This document shows positions 26,073 to 37,780 of a stretch of 64,000 nt of DNA, one piece after another (the stretch's first letter is position 1; every line of letters begins with the position of its first letter). The stretch spans positions 220,974 through 284,973 of the forward strand of contig NZ_MDEB01000002.1 of assembly GCF_002939945.1 (NCBI RefSeq). Reading direction: 5' to 3'. Under the pieces are notes generated by a model. The model worked only from the letters and a program-made list of their open reading frames with translations. It made no database searches and was not told where the DNA came from. The position numbers and the translations under genes were made by a program. This DNA is from Xanthomonas arboricola pv. populi (GTDB taxonomy: Bacteria; Pseudomonadota; Gammaproteobacteria; Xanthomonadales; Xanthomonadaceae).

Positions 26073-27284
26073 ATGGACCTCAAAAGTGGCTACCCGTTCT
26101 GGTCGATCCGCAACGGTCTGATGCGCGCCTACCCGCGTCTGGAGCAGGACACCCATTGCGAGGTCGCCATCGTCGGCGGCGGTGTCACCGCCGCCCTGAT
26201 CGCACACGAACTGCTCAAGCACGGGCACGAGGTGGTGGTGGTCGAGCAGCGCGAGATCGGCTGGGGCAGTACGTCGGCCAGCACCGCCTTGCTGCAGTAC
26301 GAAATCGACACGCCGATGATCGCCCTGGCCAACCACTACGGCATGCCGGCCGCCGCGCTCGCATACGGGGCATGCGCGCAAGCCATCCTCGACCTGCAAG
26401 GCCTTTGCAATACGCTGGGCGGCTGCGACTTCAGCCGTCAGGACAGCCTGTACTACGCCAGCCGGTCGCGGGATCTCGACGACCTGCGCAGCGAACTGGA
26501 CATGCGAAAAACCCAGGCGCTTCCGGTGGAATGGGTCGAGCGCGCGCCTTTGTGGCACAACTACGGCGTACGCTCCGAGGGCGCGATCGTCAGCCGCCTG
26601 GCCGCCAGCGTCGACCCGTACCGGTTGTGCTACCGCCTGTTTGCAGAAGGCGAGCAGTACGGCGCGCGCATCTACGACCGCACCGCGATTGCCACCATCA
26701 CACCCCACGACAGGCATGTCGAATTGCGCACCCGCCACGGGGTCACGCTGCGCGCCCGGCACGTCATCATGGCCGCAGGCTACGGAAACCAGCAGTGGCT
26801 GTCGCAGCGCGTGGCACGCAACCGCAGCAGCTATGCGTTCGTGACCGATCCCTTGCACGACAGCGAGATGGGCGCGCTCAAGCACACCATGATGTGGGAA
26901 ACCGCGCGTCCTTACCTCTACTTGCGCAGCACGCCGGATGGACGCGTGGTGGCCGGCGGCGAAGACGACAACATCGATCTCCCCGCGCGTCGCGATGCGC
27001 GTGTCATGAGCAAGCTGAAGACGCTGCTGAAGAAGATCCACCAGACGATGCCGGATATCAGCCTGCGCCCGGTGTTCGCCTGGGGCGGCACCTTCGCCGA
27101 AACCGCCGATGGACTGCCGTTTTTCGGCCCGCATCCCGAACATGGGCCACGGGTGTCGTTCGCGATGGCTTATGGCGGCAACGGCATCACCTACAGCGCG
27201 ATCGGCGCAGGCTTACTGCGCGCGCAACTGGAAGGCAGGCCTCACCCGCTGTCGGAACTGTTCGGTTTTTCGCGGTTGCGCTGA
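26073..27284 (+). CDS. FAD-dependent oxidoreductase, DAO (DadA/GlpD-like) family
   Basis: 403 residues from ATG 26073 (MDLKSGYPFWSIRNGL). The dinucleotide-binding VAIVGGGVTAALIAHEL is near residues 31-47, with the acidic VVVVEQ at the end of the second strand. GWGSTSASTALLQYE and the C-terminal AYGGNGITYSAIGAGLL are typical of the DAO fold that binds FAD. Such enzymes oxidise amines, amino acids or sugars; the substrate cannot be assigned. The last 43 nt overlap the 3' end of the convergent membrane-protein gene. The upstream in-frame start at 25941 was rejected because the added part has no protein-like pattern. Confidence 0.88.
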   Translation: MDLKSGYPFWSIRNGLMRAYPRLEQDTHCEVAIVGGGVTAALIAHELLKHGHEVVVVEQREIGWGSTSASTALLQYEIDTPMIALANHYGMPAAALAYGACAQAILDLQGLCNTLGGCDFSRQDSLYYASRSRDLDDLRSELDMRKTQALPVEWVERAPLWHNYGVRSEGAIVSRLAASVDPYRLCYRLFAEGEQYGARIYDRTAIATITPHDRHVELRTRHGVTLRARHVIMAAGYGNQQWLSQRVARNRSSYAFVTDPLHDSEMGALKHTMMWETARPYLYLRSTPDGRVVAGGEDDNIDLPARRDARVMSKLKTLLKKIHQTMPDISLRPVFAWGGTFAETADGLPFFGPHPEHGPRVSFAMAYGGNGITYSAIGAGLLRAQLEGRPHPLSELFGFSRLR

Positions 27285-27700
27285 GACACCCACGGCCACC
27301 AGCCGTGGCCGTGCATCGCATACGCGTCGGCGGCCCGTTCCAGCGGATTGCGTACATGGATGCCGCCGCACAGGAAATACACCGGCAGAAACAGTGGGCC
27401 GAGCAGCATGTACTGATAGACATGGGCCCGCTCGTGGTCGCCCAGGCGCACCGGCGGGTGACGACAACGCCCGGCAGCATGCGCATACGTGCTGCATTGC
27501 AGATCCAGCGAGGCGCCCTTGAGCAGGATCACATTGCCAAGCGTCATCGCCCCGCCCGGCCCCCACGGCCAGGCATGGAACACCACGGCGAGTTCCTGGT
27601 GGGACCAGCGCGGACGCGCGCCAAGACAACTTCCTGCGGCACCGAGCGCAAGACCGAGCAAGGTGTTGGGCAGCGTCCACACCGCGCCCAGCACCTGCAC
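27242..27700 (-). CDS. Small membrane-associated protein of unknown function
   Basis: About 152 residues if started at the GTG at 27700, which gives VQVLGAVWTLPNTLLGL and avoids overlap with the PspC gene; the frame is open to an ATG at 27757. Two hydrophobic segments are visible (TLPNTLLGLALGAAG and YMLLGPLFLPVYFLCGG). DHERAHVYQY resembles a metal-binding or protease-like H-E-x-x-H variant (here H-E-R-A-H), and NPLERAADAYA follows it, as in some peptidases where a later Glu is the third ligand. That is only a resemblance. It probably shares an operon with the PspC gene and overlaps the FAD oxidoreductase end by 43 nt. Confidence 0.7.
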   Translation of the reverse strand: MQVLGAVWTLPNTLLGLALGAAGSCLGARPRWSHQELAVVFHAWPWGPGGAMTLGNVILLKGASLDLQCSTYAHAAGRCRHPPVRLGDHERAHVYQYMLLGPLFLPVYFLCGGIHVRNPLERAADAYAMHGHGWWPWVSQRNREKPNSSDSG

Positions 27701-27726
27701 GGCGGACCACCCGTGCCGGGCGGGCG

Positions 27727-27927
27727 TCAGTCGGCCTGGTTGGGGATCAGCAGCCACAGGATCAGATAGACCAGGATGCCGGGAAACGCGGCCGAGGCGA
27801 TCGACACGATCACGAACAGCACGCGCAACAGCGTGGAGCTCCAGCCGAACCGGCGTGCGATGCCGCCGACCACGCCGGCGATCATGCGATCGTTGAGGGA
27901 ACGGGACAACGCGGTGGTTGTGGCCAT
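27727..27927 (-). CDS. PspC-domain envelope protein
   Basis: 66-residue inner-membrane protein. LNDRMIAGVVGGIARRFGW is the PspC-domain signature, followed by one transmembrane segment (LLRVLFVIVSIASAAFPGILVYLILWLLI). Full PspC of enterobacteria is longer, so this is the short stand-alone version. It probably binds or signals envelope stress, but no pspA/B/F genes are nearby. A ribosome-binding GGAG lies before the start. Confidence 0.88.
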   Translation of the reverse strand: MATTTALSRSLNDRMIAGVVGGIARRFGWSSTLLRVLFVIVSIASAAFPGILVYLILWLLIPNQAD

Positions 27928-28029
27928 GGAAGGCTCCTTCGAACGTGGTGCCCAGTCTAAGGAGCGCAGCGACAGCGCATCGTGATGGATGCGGCTTCTC
28001 GTCTCACGTGCAGCGCAACGCGAGTCGCA

Positions 28030-29106
28030 TCACGCGTTGCCGCCACGTTCCTGCAACCAACGGTGGATCGCCACCGGCACCTCGCGCTGCGCACGTCCGG
28101 AGACATAGATGCCGATATGCCCGCCGCGGAAACTCAGCTCGGTGTAGTCCTCGCTGCCGACCAGGCCGCGCAACGCACGCGAGGCGTCGGGCGGCACCAG
28201 ATGATCGTGTTCGGCGTAGATGTTGAGCACCGGCATGTCCACCGCCTGCAGATCGACCGCCTCCCCGCCGATGCGCACCTGCCCGGTCACCAGCCCATTG
28301 CGCTGATAGAACTGGGTGACGAACTCGCGGAAGGCCTCGCCGGCCAGATCGGGCGAATCGAAGATCCACTTTTCCATGCGCAGGAAATCTTCCAGCGCCT
28401 GCTTGTCGTCGAGGATGTCGAGCAAGCCGACGTACTTCTGCAAGTTCAGCCGGAACGGCTTGAGCATCAGGTAACTGGCGTTCATCAGATCCGCCGGCAC
28501 GTTGCCCATGGTGTCCACGAACAGATCCACATCGACCATGCGCGCCCAGTTGGAAAGCATGTTGTCGGGGGTGTGGAAATCCACCGGCGTGACCATGGTG
28601 ATCAGGTTGCGTACCTTAGGCCGCTGCAGCGCCGCATAGCACAGCGCGAACGTGCCGCCCTGGCAGATGCCGAGCACATCGACCGCCTCCAGCCCCGACT
28701 GCGCGCGCAGGTGGTCCACCGCGCCATCGATATAGCGCAGCAGATAGTCCTCCAGCGTCAGGTAACGCTCGGAGCGGTCCGGGTAGCCCCAATCCAGCAC
28801 GTAGACGTCCTGGCCGTGGCCCAGCAGGCCCTTGACCAGCGAGCGGTCGGCCTGCAGATCGACCATGTACGGGCGATTGACCAGCGCGTAGACGATCAGC
28901 AGCGGCGTCCTGGCCACCGGCGCCTGCTCGCCGACAAAGCGGTACAGCACCACCTTGCCGTCGCGCCAGATTTCCTCGCGCTCGGTCACGCCGTAATCCA
29001 CGTCTTCCACGCCGGGCAGCAGCTTGAGCCCTTCGCGCAGCTTGCGCTGCATCGACAGGGTTTCCTGCATCAGGTCTTCGGCGCTGAATCCCAACGGGCC
29101 TTTCAT
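28030..29106 (-). CDS. phaC: Class III poly(3-hydroxyalkanoate) synthase, PhaC subunit
   Basis: Polymerises 3-hydroxyacyl-CoA into PHA granules. The 358-residue length fits class III PhaC (about 355, shorter than class I). The catalytic Cys sits in the lipase-like box DVLGICQGGTFAL near residue 148. The catalytic Asp lies in YAEHDHLVPP, and the His in FRGGHIGIYVSG. The start ATG 29106 overlaps the phaE stop by 4 nt, so the two subunits are translationally coupled. A 3-hydroxybutyrate dehydrogenase lies 2 kb away. Confidence 0.95.
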   Translation of the reverse strand: MKGPLGFSAEDLMQETLSMQRKLREGLKLLPGVEDVDYGVTEREEIWRDGKVVLYRFVGEQAPVARTPLLIVYALVNRPYMVDLQADRSLVKGLLGHGQDVYVLDWGYPDRSERYLTLEDYLLRYIDGAVDHLRAQSGLEAVDVLGICQGGTFALCYAALQRPKVRNLITMVTPVDFHTPDNMLSNWARMVDVDLFVDTMGNVPADLMNASYLMLKPFRLNLQKYVGLLDILDDKQALEDFLRMEKWIFDSPDLAGEAFREFVTQFYQRNGLVTGQVRIGGEAVDLQAVDMPVLNIYAEHDHLVPPDASRALRGLVGSEDYTELSFRGGHIGIYVSGRAQREVPVAIHRWLQERGGNA

Positions 29107-30269
29107 GCCTGCGCTCCACGCGACTTGCGTGCGGCCGGCGTGCCGGCGGATGTGCCGGGGGATGGCCTGGAGGCGCTTTTCGACGCCTTCGTATTCTTGG
29201 CTGGAGAGGTTTTCGCTGGCGGTTTCTTGACCGACCTGGTCGCCGCTGCCGGCTTGGGCGCAGCGTCCGGCTTGGCCGCCGGCGCACGTCTGGCCGTGGC
29301 CGGTGCGACCGGATCGGCCGCCGCTGCAGCGGGCTTGCCGGCCGGGCTGGCAGCGGTGCGCAACATGCGCCGCACCGCACGTTCCAGCTCGGCGATGCGG
29401 CGATGCGCGGCGTCCATCTCCGAACGCGTCGGCATGCCGAAACGCTCGCTCAACTGCTCCACCTCTTCCTGCAGCGCGGCGCGCAAGCGCATATGCGCAT
29501 TGGCAAAGCCGCCGTACACCTCGCGAAACTGATCGGACAAGGCGACGTCGGCATACGACTCTTCGGCGGCCTCGATCCACAGATCGAACAAGGCACGCGC
29601 GCTGGTCAGCTGACTGCCGCTGCTTTCATGCTCGCCCAGCTTGGAGGCAAACCGCCCGAACGCCTGCTCGATGGCCGACTTGAGTTGTTCGCCATAGGCC
29701 TGCGATTGCGCCTGGTACTCCTGCTGCGCGCGGGCCAGCGTCTGCAGGCGGGCCTGGTGATTGCGGTTCAGGCCGAACGCCGGCATGTCCAGCCACGGCG
29801 CGTTTTCCTCCCGCCACTTCGCCAGGGCCTGCGCGGCGTCCTGCAGCCACGGGTCGAAGCCGCCCGGGCTGCCGCCACGCAGCGAGCCCAGCGTCCACTG
29901 CATCAGCTGCTCGCCCTGCCCCTGCACGGCGCGTCGCCAGGCTTCGGAGACTTCGTTGGCCGAGGTGTCGCGCCCGGCGAACTGCGCGGCCACCTGCTGC
30001 ATGGTGCCGAACCAGTCGCCGGCCTGATGACGGAAGCGGTCGATCGCCTCCTGCGCCTGCGGTGCGGCCTGGGTGGGCAGCAGTTGCGACCACCAGTCCA
30101 TCGCCTTGCGCCAATCCTGCGGTGCGTCGCTACCCGGTCCCGTCGCGGGAACGGCGCCGGGCTGCGCAGCGGCACCGGCCTGGCCGTGGCGCATGGCATC
30201 TCCCCAGGCGCTCCAGTACTGGCGCGCCTTGTCTTCGAAGTTGCCGTTGTCCGAACCGCTGGTTGCCAT
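29103..30269 (-). CDS. phaE: Class III PHA synthase, PhaE subunit with AKP-rich tail
   Basis: 388-residue non-catalytic partner required by class III PhaC. Started at ATG 30269 after a good AAGGGA. It has the PhaE pattern QYWSAWGDAM, FDLWIEAAEESYADVALSDQF and YGGFANAHMRLRAAL near residues 230-275, then a helical QLSERFGMPTRSEMDAAHRRI. The last 70 or so residues are a low-complexity Ala/Lys/Pro/Ser tail (KPAAATRSVKKPPAKTSPAK), resembling the histone-H1-like tails of some phasins. Whether it binds DNA or granules is not known. Confidence 0.93.
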   Translation of the reverse strand: MATSGSDNGNFEDKARQYWSAWGDAMRHGQAGAAAQPGAVPATGPGSDAPQDWRKAMDWWSQLLPTQAAPQAQEAIDRFRHQAGDWFGTMQQVAAQFAGRDTSANEVSEAWRRAVQGQGEQLMQWTLGSLRGGSPGGFDPWLQDAAQALAKWREENAPWLDMPAFGLNRNHQARLQTLARAQQEYQAQSQAYGEQLKSAIEQAFGRFASKLGEHESSGSQLTSARALFDLWIEAAEESYADVALSDQFREVYGGFANAHMRLRAALQEEVEQLSERFGMPTRSEMDAAHRRIAELERAVRRMLRTAASPAGKPAAAAADPVAPATARRAPAAKPDAAPKPAAATRSVKKPPAKTSPAKNTKASKSASRPSPGTSAGTPAARKSRGAQA

Positions 30270-30326
30270 GATCCCTTCCCGTGACTGTCCACCAGCCATC
30301 CTACCGCGTGTGCCCGGCTGTATCGG

Positions 30327-30941
30327 TCAGGGTTTGGGGATCCGCAGCGTCTTGCTGATCATCAGCGAGCCGGACACCGCAAACAGCAGCACCAACGGGT
30401 GGAACTGCCACGGCCCGAGCTGCCACTGGCCCCACCACAAGGTCTGGCCGATATGGCCACTGCTGGCAGCGACCGCCAGCAGGATCACCAACAGCAGGCT
30501 GGTGGGGATCGGGGTGCCTTCGAAGTACGGCACCTTGTCGGCCTCGCCGGCGATCTCTTCGGCGGTCACGTTGTAGCGCGCCAGCCGGCTCACGCCGCAG
30601 CAGACGAAATAGCTCAGTACCAGCCAATCCCAGCCGCCGCGCATGCCGCAGGCATAGCCCAGCGCCGCCGGCGCCACCCCGAACGAGATCACGTCGGCCA
30701 GCGAATCCAGCTCGCGGCCCAGCGTCGAGGACGCCTTGCGCCAGCGTGCCACATGCCCGTCCAGCGCGTCGAACACGAACGCCAGCGGGATCAGCGCCAT
30801 GCCCAGCAACAGGTCGCCGCGATGGCCTTCCTGCAGGAAGCGCATCGACGCGAACACCGCGCCGGTGCCGCAGAAAGCGTTGGCCAGGGTGAACCAGTCC
30901 GCAAGTTGGAAATCGCGCAGCATCGAGAAATGGCGTTTCAT
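30327..30941 (-). CDS. pssA: CDP-diacylglycerol-serine O-phosphatidyltransferase
   Basis: Makes phosphatidylserine, the precursor of phosphatidylethanolamine, in the inner membrane. The 204-residue protein has several transmembrane segments and the CDP-alcohol phosphotransferase signature D-G-x2-A-R-x8-G-x3-D-x3-D, seen in DALDGHVARWRKASSTLG followed by RELDSLAD. The start at 30941 (MKRHFSMLRDFQLADWFTL) was chosen because longer readings have no protein-like pattern. It is the non-spore-former, membrane-type enzyme. Confidence 0.9.
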   Translation of the reverse strand: MKRHFSMLRDFQLADWFTLANAFCGTGAVFASMRFLQEGHRGDLLLGMALIPLAFVFDALDGHVARWRKASSTLGRELDSLADVISFGVAPAALGYACGMRGGWDWLVLSYFVCCGVSRLARYNVTAEEIAGEADKVPYFEGTPIPTSLLLVILLAVAASSGHIGQTLWWGQWQLGPWQFHPLVLLFAVSGSLMISKTLRIPKP

Positions 30942-31071
30942 GCGGAACCTGAGAAGTGCAAGGCACAAAGGGTAACGCGCGCACGCCATGCAGGCGACCG
31001 TTTCGCGCCATGGGCTAGTCTGGCGATCGACGCGGCCGCTCCGGCCGGGCACGATCAATGACGAGGACAGC

Positions 31072-31833
31072 ATGAAGCGCAGCATCCTGATCACCGGCGC
31101 AGGCAGCGGCATCGGCGCCGGTATCGCCACCGAGCTGGCTGCCGGCGGCCACCATCTGATGGTCAGCGACATGGACCTGGCGGCGGCCGAACGCACGGCG
31201 CAGGGCCTGCGCGCGACCGGCGGTTCGGCCGAAGCGCTGGCGCTGGACGTTACCGATGATCACAGCATCGCGCAGGCATTGGCATGCGCGACGCGTGCGC
31301 CGCAGGTGCTGGTCAACAATGCCGGGCTGCAGCAGGTGTCGGCGCTGGAGGACTTCCCGATGCAGCGTTGGGCCTTGCTGGTGGATGTGATGTTGACCGG
31401 CGCCGCCCGGCTCGGCCGCGCAGTCCTGCCCGGCATGCGTGCGGCCGGCTACGGGCGCATCGTCAATATCGGCAGCATCCACTCGCTGGTCGCGAGTCCT
31501 TACAAGAGTGCATATGTCGCTGCCAAGCACGGCCTGGTCGGCCTGGCCAAGGTCATCGCCCTGGAGACCGCCGACTGCGACATCACCGTCAACACGCTGT
31601 GCCCGAGCTACGTGCGCACCCCGCTGGTGGAGCGCCAGATCGCCGACCAGGCGCGCACGCGCGGCATCGCCGAAGAGGCGGTGATCCGCGATGTGATGCT
31701 CAAGCCGATGCCCAAGGGCGCCTTCATCGACTACGACGAACTCGCCGGCACGGTCGCGTTCCTGATGTCGCATGCTGCGCGCAACATCACCGGGCAGGCG
31801 ATCGCCATCGATGGCGGCTGGACCGCGCAGTAA
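31072..31833 (+). CDS. bdhA: 3-hydroxybutyrate dehydrogenase (SDR family)
   Basis: Converts 3-hydroxybutyrate to acetoacetate with NAD+. It is a 253-residue short-chain dehydrogenase: ILITGAGSGIGAGIA at the N terminus, NNAGLQ, catalytic Ser in NIGSIHSLV, and Y-x3-K in SAYVAAKHGLVGL. NTLCPSYVRTPLVERQI matches the 3-hydroxybutyrate dehydrogenase subgroup, and closeness to phaC/phaE supports the assignment. It lies divergent from pssA. A different SDR substrate cannot be fully excluded. Confidence 0.85.
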   Translation: MKRSILITGAGSGIGAGIATELAAGGHHLMVSDMDLAAAERTAQGLRATGGSAEALALDVTDDHSIAQALACATRAPQVLVNNAGLQQVSALEDFPMQRWALLVDVMLTGAARLGRAVLPGMRAAGYGRIVNIGSIHSLVASPYKSAYVAAKHGLVGLAKVIALETADCDITVNTLCPSYVRTPLVERQIADQARTRGIAEEAVIRDVMLKPMPKGAFIDYDELAGTVAFLMSHAARNITGQAIAIDGGWTAQ

Positions 31834-32163
31834 GCACGGCTGGCGAAATTTTCACCAGCCGACGTAGCGACCTTGCGCCGCAAGGCGCGAGCGCAGTTGT
31901 CCACAGACCTGCGAAGAATCCATCCACAGCGGGTGTGGAGAAGTGCGTGGAAGCGCAATCCGGCTGGAATGTCGGCGCATCGTGCAGCGCTGGCTTACGC
32001 TTGCGCTCGCTAACCTTGTCTTACGTGCATTGCCGTCGCTAGACCGACGCTATGCGGTCTAGTGGAGACAAGAAAAGGCCCGCAGGGGCTGAAAACACCA
32101 GCGATCATTGGCCAACAACAGCGGCCGCGCTCGCCTGACGGCTGCGCCTGGCTGGATCGCCAC
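31834..32163. other. Intergenic region bdhA - Nudix gene
   Basis: About 330 bp between convergent genes with no gene I can support. It holds a hairpin CTAGACCG-ACGCTATG-CGGTCTAG (32039-32062) and a small one at 31871-31885 (CCTTGCG-C-CGCAAGG). Neither has a T-tract. Confidence 0.55.
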
Positions 32164-32652
32164 TCAGATGCGCGAATACGTCCACGACTGCATGCGCCCG
32201 TCGCGATACGGCATCACCCCATGAAACGGGCGCGGGTCGCCATCGAACACCAATGGCAGGAAATTGCGGTCGCCTTCCCACATCGGCACTTGGTCCATGC
32301 GCTCGATCGCCACCCATTCCAGCGTGCCTTCCGGGTTGGAAGCCTGCGGCTCGCCTTCGAAGTTGCGGATCAGGAACACGAAGCCCAGCCAGTCTTCGCC
32401 GTGCTTGCCGAAGCCCGGCCAGCTGATGGTGCCGCGCAGTTGCATGTCGCCGCACTCCACGCCGGCCTCTTCGCGAATCTCGCGGCGCATGCCGGCCAGC
32501 ACGTCTTCGTCCGGCTCCACCTTGCCGCCGAGCCCGTTGTATTTGCCCAGATGCTGATCGCCGGGACGGGCATTGCGATGGATCATCAACACCTGTGTGC
32601 CATCGGGCGACAACAGGTAGCCGAGCGTGGCGACGATGGGGGTATAGGGCAT
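32164..32652 (-). CDS. Nudix hydrolase (MutT/8-oxo-dGTP diphosphatase-like)
   Basis: 162-residue pyrophosphohydrolase. The Nudix box G-x5-E-x7-R-E-U-x-E-E-x-G is complete: GGKVEPDEDVLAGM followed by RREIREEAGVE, near residues 42-66. The N terminus MPYTPIVATLGYLL and WEGDRNFLPLVFDGDPRPF match the YtkD/MTH1-like branch that acts on oxidised purine nucleotides; the true substrate is not determined. It is followed upstream (minus strand) by the DUF1249 gene. Confidence 0.88.
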   Translation of the reverse strand: MPYTPIVATLGYLLSPDGTQVLMIHRNARPGDQHLGKYNGLGGKVEPDEDVLAGMRREIREEAGVECGDMQLRGTISWPGFGKHGEDWLGFVFLIRNFEGEPQASNPEGTLEWVAIERMDQVPMWEGDRNFLPLVFDGDPRPFHGVMPYRDGRMQSWTYSRI

Positions 32653-32716
32653 TGCGGGCGATCCGGCATCGAGCGCATCAGTATGACCGATGCCGCGCAA
32701 GCGGCGTGGCGCAGCC

Positions 32717-33226
32717 TCAGCCGACGGCGGCCTGCGAGCCGCGGCGCGGTGGCGCGACGTCATCGGTATCCAGACGCAAGGTGGCCACGCCATGGCCGCG
32801 CTCGGCCAGATAGTCCAGCCACTTGCCCAGGAACGTGTTCATGCGCATGCGATGGCTGATCAATTCGGCCGGTGGCGGGAACATGCCCATCACGTCCTGC
32901 CAGCGACGGCCGACATAGCAATGGGTGGTCTCGGCCTGGCGGGCATCGCGGTACAGCCGTACATAGGCCGACGGGTCCGGCTCGCCGGTCACCGGGTCGC
33001 ACAGGTCGTAGGTCAGCCGCAGCTCGACTGTGTAGCGGTGACATTCGATCACGTCCAGACGCAGGTCCAGGCCGTCGCCGATCGACGATACGTAGGAGCC
33101 GGGAGCGAGGTCGGCCGGCGCGAACAGCCGGGTCAGGTGCCGGAAGTTTTCTGCGTACAACCCCATCAGCCAGCCGAACCGGCTCAACTTGGGGATGCGT
33201 TCGAGTTTACTCAGTGCTTGCGCCAT
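32717..33226 (-). CDS. DUF1249 (YqiB-like) protein
   Basis: 169 residues. Signature stretches are LMGLYAENFRHLTRLF, YTVELRLTYDL, and VRLYRDARQAET followed by ...NTFLGKWLDYL. They match the DUF1249 family, found in gammaproteobacteria and often next to a Nudix gene (the E. coli order is nudF-yqiB). Function unknown. Here the Nudix gene also adjoins, 64 bp downstream on the same strand, which supports the family call. Confidence 0.85.
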   Translation of the reverse strand: MAQALSKLERIPKLSRFGWLMGLYAENFRHLTRLFAPADLAPGSYVSSIGDGLDLRLDVIECHRYTVELRLTYDLCDPVTGEPDPSAYVRLYRDARQAETTHCYVGRRWQDVMGMFPPPAELISHRMRMNTFLGKWLDYLAERGHGVATLRLDTDDVAPPRRGSQAAVG

Positions 33227-33418
33227 GGACCGATCCTACACGCTGCGCTGCCGCACGGGCAGCATTGACGACCGGCCACCGGCAGGCCTACCTTGGCGGA
33301 GCACTGCCCCGCCCGCTTTATTTGCTTGACGCTTGCCGACCGACCGCGATGCGTGACGGCAGCCCTGGATCGTGAATACGCCACGCGCGCCCCCAATCCC
33401 GCCAAACCACTCCCCGCC

Positions 33419-34240
33419 TCAAAACATCTCGCGTTGCAGCCCCAGCGTGGACAACACCTTGCTGGAAATCTCCTCGATTGAGGTATTGGTGGTGCTCAGG
33501 GTCGGAATGCGCTCCATCTGGAACATGCGCTCGGCGGTGGCCACCTCGCGCCGGCAGGTTTCTGCCGCGCTATAACGCGAATTGGCGCGGCGCTCCTGGC
33601 GGATCTGCTGCAGGCGCTCCGGGTCGATGGTCAGGCCGAACAACTTGCCGCGGTAATTGCGCAGGCGTGGCGGCAGGCGCTCGCTTTCCAGATCCTCCTC
33701 GGTCAACGGATAGTTGGCGGCGCGGATGCCGTAATGCAATGCCAGGTAGATGCAGGTCGGCGTCTTGCCGGCCCGCGACACCGCCACCAGGATGACGTCG
33801 GCCTCGTCATAATTGAGTGCGATGCCGTCGTCGTGACTCAGCGCGAAGTTCATCGCGTTGATGCGGCGGTGATAGGTTTCGAAGTCCACCATGCCGTGCG
33901 CACGCCCCACGCGCGAATGCCGCGCCGCATTGAGCTCGCGCTCCAGCGGCTCGATAAAGGGAGCGAACACATCCAGCATCAAGGCGCCGCTTTCGGCCAG
34001 GATCATGCTCAGTTGGGGATCGACGCAGGAATTGACCACCACCGGCCGCACCTGGTACCGCTCGCCTGCCGCGCGCACGCGCAGCGCCGCATCGCGCGCT
34101 TTTTCTGCATCATCAATGAACGACATGCGGTCGGTGACGAAGTTGAATCCGCTGAACTGCGTGAGCAGGCTATGCCCAATCGTTTCAGCGGTGATACCGG
34201 TTCCATCGGAGACGTAGAACACCGGCCGAATTGTTGACAT
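33419..34240 (-). CDS. ppsR: PEP synthetase regulatory protein (bifunctional kinase/phosphorylase)
   Basis: DUF299-family serine/threonine kinase and pyrophosphorylase that inactivates and reactivates PEP synthetase. 273 residues from ATG 34240 ([20 protein letters not shown]), the normal length. The N-terminal [19 protein letters not shown] and the P-loop-like [18 protein letters not shown] are family hallmarks. It is divergent from its target ppsA across 142 bp, which supports the assignment. Confidence 0.95.
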   Translation of the reverse strand: MSTIRPVFYVSDGTGITAETIGHSLLTQFSGFNFVTDRMSFIDDAEKARDAALRVRAAGERYQVRPVVVNSCVDPQLSMILAESGALMLDVFAPFIEPLERELNAARHSRVGRAHGMVDFETYHRRINAMNFALSHDDGIALNYDEADVILVAVSRAGKTPTCIYLALHYGIRAANYPLTEEDLESERLPPRLRNYRGKLFGLTIDPERLQQIRQERRANSRYSAAETCRREVATAERMFQMERIPTLSTTNTSIEEISSKVLSTLGLQREMF

Positions 34241-34382
34241 CAAGACCACCTCTTTGAACTGGTGTCCAAAACTTACGGGTTCATGCTTGTGCAGATTCCG
34301 CTGTGCACTGCATCATAGCGGCTTCTTCCTACGGACGCGGCCATCCAGCCCGCTCGGGCGATGGCCATACGGAGCATCGCGC

Positions 34383-36760
<2,378 letters not shown>

Positions 36761-36761
<1 letters not shown>

Positions 36762-37723
36762 TGGGTATGCTGGGTGCAGTGGCGGCGGCGGCTGGAGCCG
36801 TCGCCGCAAGGCCGGTGGCGGCCAAGGCGGCGGAGCCGGCGTTCAACTGGGCAAATATCCCGTGGGCGCAGTACGCGCTCAACTGGGGGTTGGCGCTGCT
36901 GATCGTGGTGGTCGGCATGTGGCTGGCCAAGCAACTCAGCCAGTGGCTGCATCGCGCGCTGACCCGCGCGCGCATCGAGATCACGCTGACCAACTTCCTG
37001 CGCAATGTGTTATATGCATTGTTGCTGGTGCTGGTGTTCGTCAGTGCGTTGAGCAAGATCGGCGTGCCGCCGACCTCGCTGATCGCGGTGCTGGGTGCGG
37101 CCGGCCTGGCGGTCGGCCTGGCGTTGAAGGATTCGCTGTCCAACATCGCTGCAGGCGTGATGCTGATCGTGCTGCGGCCAATGCGCGATGGCGACCACGT
37201 GGTGATTGCCGGCCAGGAAGGCATCGTCGACGAGATCCGGATCTTCCAGACCCGGATCCGCTCGTTCGACGAGCGCATGATCACCCTGCCCAACAGCACG
37301 ATCACCACCTCGCCGATCGTCAACTACAGCACCCTGCCCAACCGGCGCCTGGAAGTGACCGTGGGTGTGGGTTACGGCGACGATCTGAAAAAAGCCCAGC
37401 AGCTGTTGCTGCAGATCGCCAAGGACAATCCGAACATCCTGGAGTCGCCGGCACCGTTCGTGCAGGTCACCAATCTGGGCGAAAGCACGGTGGACCTGAT
37501 GTTGTTCGCCTATGCGACTAACGGCAATTTCGGCGCGGCCAAGAGCGCCACGCTGGAACAGATCCGCAACCAATTGCTGGAGAACGGGCTCAATATCCCG
37601 TATCCGCAGCGCGACCTGCACGTGTATCACCACGATGCCGACGGCAAGCCGATCTCCGATCTGTTGCTGAAGGGCATCGCCGACGATGGCGATCTGAGCA
37701 AGGGGCCGTCGCTGGCGCGCTGA
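36761..37723 (+). CDS. mscS: Small-conductance mechanosensitive channel (MscS family)
   Basis: Tension-gated channel in the inner membrane, 320 residues. It has an N-terminal hydrophobic stretch and TM1-TM2 (ALNWGLALLIVVVGMWLAK, FLRNVLYALLLVLVFVSAL). The pore helix TM3 is marked by AVLGAAGLAVGLALKDSLSN, then AAGVMLIVLRPMRDGDHVVI. The cytosolic beta domain carries ITLPNSTITTSPIVNYS. It follows ppsA with a 1-nt overlap and ends before a bidirectional terminator. Cotranscription with ppsA is likely; a functional link is not obvious. Confidence 0.93.
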
Positions 37724-37749
37724 TACGCTGGATGGCATGGTGGAAAAGC

Positions 37750-37780
37750 AAAAGGCCGCATCGAACGATGCGGCCTTTTT
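37750..37780. terminator. Bidirectional Rho-independent terminator
   Basis: AAAGGCCGCATCG-AA-CGATGCGGCCTTT: a 13-bp perfect stem, flanked by A-rich sequence on the left and a T-tract on the right. It can serve mscS on the plus strand and orn on the minus strand. Confidence 0.92.

Noticed and set aside
31897..31929. Two DnaA-box-like sequences (TTGTCCACA and CATCCACAG)
   Set aside because: Each differs from TTATCCACA, no dnaA/dnaN/gidA genes or AT-rich unwinding region are near, so a replication origin is not supported.
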